A DNA stretch of 15,509 bases from CAZFPT01 sp046541875. GTDB lineage: Bacteria > Planctomycetota > Phycisphaerae > SM23-33. Below, one piece after another: positions 7,909-15,509 of the stretch (positions are counted from its first letter, which is position 1; each line of letters starts with the position of its first letter). The position numbers were made by a program, and so were the translations under genes. The stretch is taken from NCBI GenBank assembly GCA_046541875.1, contig JBKHCL010000079.1, forward strand, positions 1-15,509, in the 5' to 3' direction. The notes under the pieces are model-generated. The model did not search any database. It was not told where the DNA came from and worked only from the letters and a program-made list of their open reading frames with translations.

Positions 7909-10520
7909 TTTGCATCCTTGGTTTTCGGCTCGAATGTGATCAGGTGCTCGCGGTAGCGGACGCCGACGTCGCCAACGCTGAGCAGCTCGCGGGCGTCCTT
8001 CGGCGCGACGACCACGGGGGGCGCCTCGCCGGTCTGGATGGTGAGCACCACCACGCAGCCGGCGATGGCACGGAGGAACCGGTCGCCGCCGCCCATCTTC
8101 GTCGAACTGGTGTGCCGAAAGAGCTTGTTGAGGACCGCCTGGGCGTCGGCCTGGTCCCGGGCGGGGTCCTTGGTGGTCTCCTTGGGGATGTCGAACGGGG
8201 CTTCGATCTCCAGCTCGATGGTGTTGGGATCTTCCCAGTCGACACCCTCAGCCAGCTTGCGGATCTCGTTGAGCTTGGCGGCCATGCTGTCCTGGAGCAT
8301 CTGCTCGTTGGTTTTCCCGGGCGGTGTCATCGCACAGCGGATGCGTCCCTGTCGGCCTTCGGCGGGTGGGCGGTACGTGATGTAGCCGGTCGGCGGATAG
8401 ACCATGGTCCCGGTGAGCGTCGCGTTGGCGTCGGGCGGGGCGATGGTGAAAGTTCGCCCCTGGATGCTCACGTGCTCGGCGGGGATGTTGCCGACGTTGA
8501 TTTCCCACACGCGGTGGCGGTCCTTCAGCCCGGTCGCGCCGCCGACGGTCACCAGCAGCATCTCGGCCCCGCATCGGCCTGAGGTATCCACGCCCAACGT
8601 CCGCCAGATGCGCGTGTCCTCGTCGATTTCCTTGCCGGTGGGCTTGCCCTGCTCGTCGAGTTGCTGAAAGCCGCCGGCCAGCATGCTGACGCTGCCGCCT
8701 CGGTCGAACGCACGCACGCGCATCAACCGACCGGCCCCGAGGGGGGCTGCACCGGTGCGCGAGGTGATCGAGGCACGATACGCCTGCAGCGCGTTGGACT
8801 GTCTCGCCGTCGGCCAATGCAGCTCAGCCGGCGAGTTCGGCGGGCAGATCCACTCGCGCCCGAGTGCGGAAACGGTGAAATGCCCGCGACGCCCTGCCGC
8901 GATGCGCGGCACCGCCGCTGCGTGGAACAGCGTGGTCGCCCCACCAGCGGGGTCGTTGAAGACGACGGATTTCACCGTCCGGTCGATGGCTGCCGTCGGG
9001 CGGTGTGGCGTGTCGCCGGCGGGCACGTTGGCCATCGCGAGAATCGCCATCGCAGCCGTCGACGGGCTGGCGGGAGCGGCTGCCTTTTCCATTGCTCCCC
9101 GGAGTTCCCCGGCGAGAGTGCCGTTCGCCAGCAACGTGGCAGCCGGCAGCCAATCGGCGTTCTCGGAGAGACGTTTGCCATCGATGCCCATTCCACGCGT
9201 GATCCAACCCCACTTCCCGACGCGCGTCAGGCCCGTATCGGCTGCGACGCCCGCCCCGGGGTGGCGGGATTCGGCGTGAACGTACATCGCGATAATCGGC
9301 AGGGCCTCGGTGAGTCCATGTTGGCCGATGGGTGCGCCGCTTCGCCCGAAGGCGGTCTCGGCGTAGCGGTGAACGGACCGCCGGGCCGTTACGCGCGGGG
9401 CCCGGATGTCTGTGGTCGGTCGACCGGCTCGCTGTGCTGCCAGCGCCGCCAACCCCTGGGCGGCGCGGACCACGGCGATCTTCGTGTCGAACGCGCCGTC
9501 GGCCTGCCTCAGCAGGAAGTCTGCGGGGGGGACGTCGTCGATGGACTCGGGCGTCCGGTGCATCATCCCGCGTCGGGCCCACGTCACGAGCGTCGCGGCG
9601 TACGCGTCGCGTTGCTTTTTGTCCCATTCGCTGCCGCAGAGGTCCAGAGCAGCCGCTGCGTGGGCCAGCCTTCGCCCGAAGGTCAGCGGCGTGAGAGTGC
9701 GCTTCTGCCAGCCCGTTTCCAGGGCAGCGAGGTTGGCCAGACCGGCCTTGTGCGCCCGGTCGGCAGAGCCCTGCCCGGGACGAACGCGGTGTGCAACGCC
9801 GAGCGAGAACGGATCGTTGGGCTCGTCGGTGAGCACCTTGACGGCCGGCCGGGCCCGGTCGTCCGCAAACGGAGGTTTCGCATCGGGCATGAGCAAACCG
9901 CCCCGCGCCCCGTTGTGTGGCTGGGAGAATTTGATTGCCCCCCGGGCGACCACCGGCTGGGCCGCATTTCCGCCGGCACCGCTGAATCGCCTGGGGACGC
10001 GCAGCACCGAGTGGGTGCGATGGGTTCGCAGGCCGGCCGTGGCGGGGCAGCGCTGCCCGCCGCCGATCGATCGCCACCAATCGTTCAGTTCTTTCGGGGT
10101 CGGGGCGACGAAGTTCGCGTCATATGAGCCGAGCAACTGACTGTCGTCGCGCCGCAGCGAAAGTGTGACCACTCCCTTCCCGCCCCGGAATTTCGGCAGG
10201 ACGGGTTTGACGTCGATGGTGAGCGTCACTTCCAGGGCATCGGCGGTGAGTTTGCCTTCCGTCACGACGGCCGGGTGCTCGACGGCAGGGATCGCCGGGG
10301 ACCACGCCCAGGCGTTGCCGTCCAGCTGTCCGTTGCGGACGGTGAGCGTAACATGCAGGTCGTGCAGATGGTTGCGTGTATGACGAGCCGCCACGTATGG
10401 CAGCGCATCTTCCAGGACGACCTCGATTTGTCCCGTAGGATTCGCCCCTGCCGCAGGCGCCACGACAGCGAAAATCGTCGCCGCCAATCCGATGGTTACA
10501 GCCAATCGTTTTATGTGCAT
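7905..10520 (-). CDS. Exported heparinase-like paralogue, diverged
   Basis: Encodes 871 aa and is first in a two-gene operon. The ATG at 10520 has a strong GGAGAGGA site about 5 bp upstream. A signal peptide is clear (MHIKRLAVTIGLAATIFAVV, likely cut after AGA26). Residues about 30-136 are the same beta-rich module as in the next gene (LHVTLTVRNGQLDGNAWAW, GGKGVVTLSLRRDDSQLLGS). A helical part covers about 230-500, with segments aligning to the neighbour: LAHAAAALDLCGSEWDKKQR to its SYDLCKDAWTPEKR, and RSVHRYAETAFGRSG to its RSVRRYLDEAVAPDG. GHFTVSALGREW (546-557) matches its GHLQIQAFGRRW, and the C-terminal tail (about 820-862) is shared. Unlike the other two it lacks the HPRL(L/F)F segment and the inserted W-LV-GP-PRG beta module. 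No catalytic residues are recognisable; it may be an inactive or specialised partner of the next protein. Exact function unknown. Confidence 0.85.
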   Translation of the reverse strand: MHIKRLAVTIGLAATIFAVVAPAAGANPTGQIEVVLEDALPYVAARHTRNHLHDLHVTLTVRNGQLDGNAWAWSPAIPAVEHPAVVTEGKLTADALEVTLTIDVKPVLPKFRGGKGVVTLSLRRDDSQLLGSYDANFVAPTPKELNDWWRSIGGGQRCPATAGLRTHRTHSVLRVPRRFSGAGGNAAQPVVARGAIKFSQPHNGARGGLLMPDAKPPFADDRARPAVKVLTDEPNDPFSLGVAHRVRPGQGSADRAHKAGLANLAALETGWQKRTLTPLTFGRRLAHAAAALDLCGSEWDKKQRDAYAATLVTWARRGMMHRTPESIDDVPPADFLLRQADGAFDTKIAVVRAAQGLAALAAQRAGRPTTDIRAPRVTARRSVHRYAETAFGRSGAPIGQHGLTEALPIIAMYVHAESRHPGAGVAADTGLTRVGKWGWITRGMGIDGKRLSENADWLPAATLLANGTLAGELRGAMEKAAAPASPSTAAMAILAMANVPAGDTPHRPTAAIDRTVKSVVFNDPAGGATTLFHAAAVPRIAAGRRGHFTVSALGREWICPPNSPAELHWPTARQSNALQAYRASITSRTGAAPLGAGRLMRVRAFDRGGSVSMLAGGFQQLDEQGKPTGKEIDEDTRIWRTLGVDTSGRCGAEMLLVTVGGATGLKDRHRVWEINVGNIPAEHVSIQGRTFTIAPPDANATLTGTMVYPPTGYITYRPPAEGRQGRIRCAMTPPGKTNEQMLQDSMAAKLNEIRKLAEGVDWEDPNTIELEIEAPFDIPKETTKDPARDQADAQAVLNKLFRHTSSTKMGGGDRFLRAIAGCVVVLTIQTGEAPPVVVAPKDARELLSVGDVGVRYREHLITFEPKTKDAK

Positions 10521-10602
10521 TGGGATCCTCTCCCCCCGTGCAACCCGCGCCGGGCGTGGAGGTTCTTGCGGGAGGGCAGGTTACTCTCGGACATGGTACG
10601 GC

Positions 10603-10618
10603 CCTTTGGGTTCAAAGG
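10603..10618. other. Small inverted repeat in operon upstream region
   Basis: CCTTTG (10603-10608) and CAAAGG (10613-10618) form a perfect 6-bp inverted repeat with a GGTT loop. It lies in the 224-bp divergent region 10521-10744 between the heparinase-like operon and the nucleotidyltransferase operon. There is no T-tract, so it is not a typical terminator. It could be an operator for the minus-strand operon, whose promoter I could not identify by eye. Confidence 0.25.
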
Positions 10619-10693
10619 AGACAGCGGCAGTATGTCCGACGCAAGAAGATTTCAGGGGTGAATCGACGGCCGGCATAACCTGATATTGAATGC

Positions 10694-10722
10694 TTGATGT
10701 CCCTAAGGGATATGCGTATAAT
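10694..10722 (+). promoter_or_regulatory. Sigma-70-type promoter of NTase-wHTH operon
   Basis: TTGATG at 10694-10699 (4 of 6 to the -35 consensus), a 17-bp spacer, and a perfect TATAAT at 10717-10722. Transcription should start near 10729, leaving a very short leader of roughly 15 bases before the ATG at 10745. The AT-rich stretch 10681-10745 stands out in this GC-rich window. The spacer and the -10 are covered by inverted repeats, which suggests repression. Confidence 0.75.
10700..10710. promoter_or_regulatory. Palindrome in promoter spacer (candidate operator)
   Basis: TCCCT-A-AGGGA is a perfect inverted repeat lying wholly between the -35 and -10 boxes. A protein bound here would block RNA polymerase, the classic position for an autorepressor. 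The winged-helix protein encoded by the second gene of the operon is the natural candidate, by inference. Confidence 0.5.
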
Positions 10723-10738
10723 AAATATACATAGTATA
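10716..10738. promoter_or_regulatory. Three alternating GTATA/TATAC half-sites over the -10
   Basis: GTATA (10716-10720), TATAC (10726-10730) and GTATA (10734-10738) alternate in orientation, giving two overlapping inverted repeats with 5-bp and 3-bp spacers. They span the -10 box, the likely transcription start and most of the leader. This could be an operator array for dimers of the operon's own regulator. AT-rich sequence forms such repeats more easily by chance. Confidence 0.4.
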
Positions 10739-10744
10739 AAAGAC

Positions 10745-11323
10745 ATGACAGATCAACTCGCATATTCCGATCTACTGGTAGCACTGGAGAGCACCGGCGC
10801 AAAGCTCGATTGGCCAGGCGTGATCGAAATTGCGATCGTTGGCGGAGCTGCCGGCATGCTCCTGGGGCTTTGGCCCGGCGAGCGGGTGACCGAAGACGTC
10901 GACATCGCGGAGATCTCCCCGCCGTCTCAGCCTCGCGGCGCTCTGTTGCTGGCGGCCCGAGAGATGGCCGAGGAACTGGGTCTTTCTCCACATTGGCTGA
11001 ATGACGATTTCCTGTCTTTCGGGTCGTTGGACACACTTCCCGACGGATGGCGGGCGCGATCTGTGCGGATCGGTTCGTACGGAAACCTGCGGGTAATCTG
11101 CCCATGCAGGCGGGACCTTCTGGCCATGAAGGTCTACGCAGGTCGGCCTCAGGATATCGAGGATGTTCTGTCCTGCGCCACGCAGCTTTCAGCGGAGGAC
11201 TTGGCGCATATCCGGGCGTATCTGGAGTCGCTTCGCGCGTCGCATCGACGGAACATCGCCCCTGAGCAGCTTGACCGGGCATTCTCGGTTCTGGAGGTAC
11301 TGCGCGAGGAAAGACGATCATGA
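10745..11323 (+). CDS. Nucleotidyltransferase-fold protein (DUF6036/AbiEii-like)
   Basis: Encodes 192 aa from the ATG at 10745 (MTDQLAYSDLLVALE). In-frame codons upstream lie inside the promoter, so an earlier start is unlikely. The ribosome site is weak (AAAAGAC), consistent with a short leader. The minimal nucleotidyltransferase signature is visible: IVGGAAGMLLGLWPGERVTEDVD holds Gly33-Gly34, Arg47, Thr49, Asp51 and Asp53. Downstream, LLAMKVYAGRPQDIEDV (125-141) matches the Lys and Asp-rich segment of the AbiEii/DUF6036 group. Such proteins transfer nucleotides to RNA or protein targets, and several act as toxins; here the activity is inference. No signal peptide, so it is cytoplasmic. It overlaps the winged-helix gene by 4 bp (ATGA), so the two are translationally coupled. 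Its base composition looks less GC-rich than the flanking genes, hinting at acquisition. Confidence 0.85.
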   Translation: MTDQLAYSDLLVALESTGAKLDWPGVIEIAIVGGAAGMLLGLWPGERVTEDVDIAEISPPSQPRGALLLAAREMAEELGLSPHWLNDDFLSFGSLDTLPDGWRARSVRIGSYGNLRVICPCRRDLLAMKVYAGRPQDIEDVLSCATQLSAEDLAHIRAYLESLRASHRRNIAPEQLDRAFSVLEVLREERRS

Positions 11324-12030
11324 TCCACCGTAGTGAGCCGTCCATTCTCTCGCGCTGGAAGCGGTGGGGCGTCAGCTTCCATGTTCCGCCGTCTCCTCAG
11401 CCCTGCAGCGTCGAGCAGTTGCTCGTGGACACCGCCGAGGGACTCCATACCAACGCGCGGTTGTTCGCTCTGGCCGTAACATGGTTGACGCAGAACTATC
11501 CGATTGTCGACGTGGAACGGTTGTCCCAACGGGCGGTTCGCCTGCACGGAGATGCCTCGGCGCGGCTGGGCCTGCTCCTGGAGACGGCTGAGGGCTGGAT
11601 CGGAGCGGGGGTCTTCCAGCAGGCAGTGGAGGTTTGTCACCCGGCGGAAACGCCCAAGCCGCTGTTTGCGGCAGAAGCCTTCCCGCCACTGGCCGAACTG
11701 GTGCGCAAGCAGGCCTCTGAAATCTCACTGCGATGGGGGCTCTGGGCCAGGCCGATGGATCGTCTCAAGGTCGAATCTCTTCGGCCGGCGTCGTGGATCG
11801 CGCAGCACAATCAGACCTATCGACTGCGCTGGCTTTTCAGGGGCGACGTTCGCAGCCGCGTGGTTACTGCTTTGATGGAGGAGCAGCTTCCCGCCCCCAG
11901 CGAAGCCGATCTCACGCGGTTTGCCGGATGTACGCGCAAGGCGATGCACAGCGCCTTGGACAACCTCGAAAGCGCCGGGCTCATCACGCGCAAGCGCCAA
12001 GGACGACGGTATGTGATTTCGGTGGCCTGA
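11320..12030 (+). CDS. Winged-helix DNA-binding protein, partner of the NTase
   Basis: Encodes 236 aa. Its ATG overlaps the preceding stop (ATGA at 11320-11323), with GAGGAAAG about 6 bp upstream. The first 170 residues are mostly helical and unrecognised (for example VEQLLVDTAEGLHTNARLFA and RLGLLLETAEGWIGAGVF). The C-terminus, about 175-236, is a winged helix: RVVTALMEEQ, then SEADLTRFAGCTRKAMHSAL as helix-turn-helix, LESAGLITRKR, and a YVIS wing strand. It probably represses the operon promoter and, by analogy with AbiEi and similar antitoxins, may counteract the nucleotidyltransferase; both are inference. Classical AbiEi has its winged helix at the N-terminus and is encoded before the toxin, so this is not a standard AbiE pair. 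It ends 13 bp from the convergent clpB stop with no evident terminator. Confidence 0.82.
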   Translation: MIHRSEPSILSRWKRWGVSFHVPPSPQPCSVEQLLVDTAEGLHTNARLFALAVTWLTQNYPIVDVERLSQRAVRLHGDASARLGLLLETAEGWIGAGVFQQAVEVCHPAETPKPLFAAEAFPPLAELVRKQASEISLRWGLWARPMDRLKVESLRPASWIAQHNQTYRLRWLFRGDVRSRVVTALMEEQLPAPSEADLTRFAGCTRKAMHSALDNLESAGLITRKRQGRRYVISVA

Positions 12031-12043
12031 GGCGCGACGCGGT

Positions 12044-14704
<2,661 letters not shown>

Positions 14705-14718
14705 AAAGTACTCCTCTG

Positions 14719-14740
14719 GTTGCAGGATTGAAAATGCAAC
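14719..14740 (-). promoter_or_regulatory. Inverted repeat in clpB leader
   Basis: GTTGCA (14719-14724) and TGCAAC (14735-14740) form a perfect 6-bp inverted repeat with a 10-bp spacer. On the minus strand the downstream arm ends one base before the AGAGGAG ribosome site of clpB. If the TATAAT at 14763-14768 is the clpB -10 box, this lies in the 5' leader, where a hairpin could tune translation; otherwise it is an operator candidate. It does not match CIRCE. Confidence 0.4.
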
Positions 14741-14762
14741 CTGCGTGCCATAAAGGTAACTC

Positions 14763-14768
14763 ATTATA
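14763..14768 (-). promoter_or_regulatory. Possible -10 box for clpB
   Basis: A perfect TATAAT on the minus strand lies 58 bp before the clpB start. At the usual 17-bp distance there is only GCATGC, no -35 match; CTGACA lies 26 bp upstream, too far. So this is a half-supported promoter, perhaps activator-dependent or read by another sigma factor. The rest of the 221-bp divergent gap (14705-14925) shows an 8-bp palindrome CGCATGCG at 14785-14792 and no clear plus-strand promoter. Confidence 0.4.
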
Positions 14769-14925
14769 TTCTATTGCTTTGATTCGCATGCGTCTGTCAG
14801 AATGGGCAGGTACGTCGGAACACGGGCCAAATCGGCAGGATTCACTTCGAACGCAGCAGATCGGCGGGCGTCTCTAGAATGACGGAGAGGACAATCGCCC
14901 ACTGCGGGTAGGACAGGAGCGACGG

Positions 14926-15509
14926 ATGAAAACCACGAGGATTCTCTCATGGATGGCGATGGGGCTGGTGTTGCTGGGCGTGGTCGGCTCAGCCGGCGCC
15001 GAGTTGTGCAAGACGTGTTCGGGCAAGATGTACATCATGTCGGTGGGCGAGTGTGCCGAGTGCGACGGGCATACCTCCAGCGGGGCCCACAAGCTCTGCA
15101 AAACATGCTCGAAGAAGCTGGGCGAATGCGAGCACTGCCGGGCGAAGCTCGGCGGTAAGAAGGCAGCCGACAAGAAGGATGGCCGCGACGGCAAACAGGC
15201 CGATGCGAAGAAGGACCTCGCCACCTCCGGCGACGCCATCCGCGGAAAGGTCAAGGATCGTGCGCTGCGTAAGCTCGCGCCGGACAGCGGCGCGATTACC
15301 GACCCAGCGATGCTGAAGAAGCTGTTGACCAAGTGGGGCTTCGAGAACGCCGATTGGTCGACCGACTTTCAGAAGAACTTCGTCGTCGTGGGCACCGCCT
15401 TCGGCCCGAACATCGTTCGCCTCATGATCCGCAAGAGTGACGAGGGGAATCTGAAGGTGCTGTCCGCGGCGAGTCGAATGGCCGGCCCGGGGTTCGGCTG
15501 GGCGATGAA
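14926..15509 (+). CDS. Exported double zinc-ribbon protein (cut by window edge)
   Basis: At least 194 codons; the frame is open to the last base, so the 3' end is missing. The ATG at 14926 has AGGAG 6 bp upstream. A signal peptide is clear (MKTTRILSWMAMGLVLLGVV, likely cut after AGA25). Four CxxC pairs follow: Cys28/31, 43/46, 58/61 and 68/71. They form two copies of the pattern LCKTCSxK...GECxxC, each able to hold one metal, so probably a tandem zinc-ribbon. A Lys/Asp-rich linker (about 73-95) leads to a C-terminal domain with DFQKNFVVVGTAFGPN (about 146-161), which faintly resembles the PrcB-type DF-K-VVV pattern. It may be a periplasmic or surface protein binding metal or another protein. 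Function unknown. It is divergent from clpB. Confidence 0.82.
   Translation, partial: MKTTRILSWMAMGLVLLGVVGSAGAELCKTCSGKMYIMSVGECAECDGHTSSGAHKLCKTCSKKLGECEHCRAKLGGKKAADKKDGRDGKQADAKKDLATSGDAIRGKVKDRALRKLAPDSGAITDPAMLKKLLTKWGFENADWSTDFQKNFVVVGTAFGPNIVRLMIRKSDEGNLKVLSAASRMAGPGFGWAM

Noticed and set aside
10581..11345. 254-aa minus-strand frame upstream of the heparinase-like operon
   Set aside because: It is antisense to the nucleotidyltransferase gene and crosses its promoter; no recognisable domain or ribosome site.
10745..12030. Classical AbiE (AbiEi/AbiEii) toxin-antitoxin pair
   Set aside because: The nucleotidyltransferase is related in kind, but the gene order is reversed and the partner's winged helix is C-terminal, so the name would overstate the match.
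14875..14880. TAGAAT as -10 box for the zinc-ribbon gene
   Set aside because: A 5-of-6 match, but nothing resembling a -35 box lies 15-19 bp upstream.

Overview
The window looks like a GC-rich bacterial chromosome segment, most likely from a planctomycete (perhaps Phycisphaerae-like). This is inferred from the base composition, the very large exported multidomain proteins and the style of the heparinase-like proteins. No rRNA or other taxonomic marker is present, so the assignment is tentative. I see no tRNA, rRNA, CRISPR array or insertion sequence. Coding density is high; the only non-coding stretches are about 217 bp (3271-3487), 224 bp (10521-10744) and 221 bp (14705-14925), plus two tight convergent gaps of 38 and 13 bp.

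Left two thirds (16-10520): a carbohydrate-related block. Three large minus-strand genes encode exported or membrane-anchored proteins that share homologous modules: an N-terminal beta-rich module, an alpha-helical heparinase II/III-like or alginate-lyase-like body, and, in the two larger ones, an inserted beta module. Two of them (10520->7905 and 7908->4534) form an operon with a 4-bp ATGA overlap. The third (3270->16) has a signal-anchor helix and HEAT repeats fused in front of the lyase-like part. Between them, on the plus strand, lies a GH130-type mannoside phosphorylase/mannosidase (3488-4495). Together they suggest breakdown or remodelling of a beta-mannoside- or uronate-containing polysaccharide. 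The three large proteins lack clear lyase catalytic motifs, so that role is inference.

Middle (10694-12030): a two-gene plus-strand operon, a nucleotidyltransferase-fold protein (DUF6036/AbiEii-like) overlapping by 4 bp a protein with a C-terminal winged helix. It is driven by a near-consensus promoter with a perfect -10, packed with inverted repeats. This is the most accessory-looking part of the window: a candidate toxin-antitoxin or phage-defence module of the nucleotidyltransferase/winged-helix kind, with gene order and domain placement unlike classical AbiE.

Right end (12044-15509): the disaggregase ClpB on the minus strand, ending 13 bp from the winged-helix gene, with an inverted repeat in its leader; then a divergent plus-strand gene, cut by the window edge, for an exported protein with two zinc-ribbon-like Cys4 repeats and a possible PrcB-like C-terminal domain.
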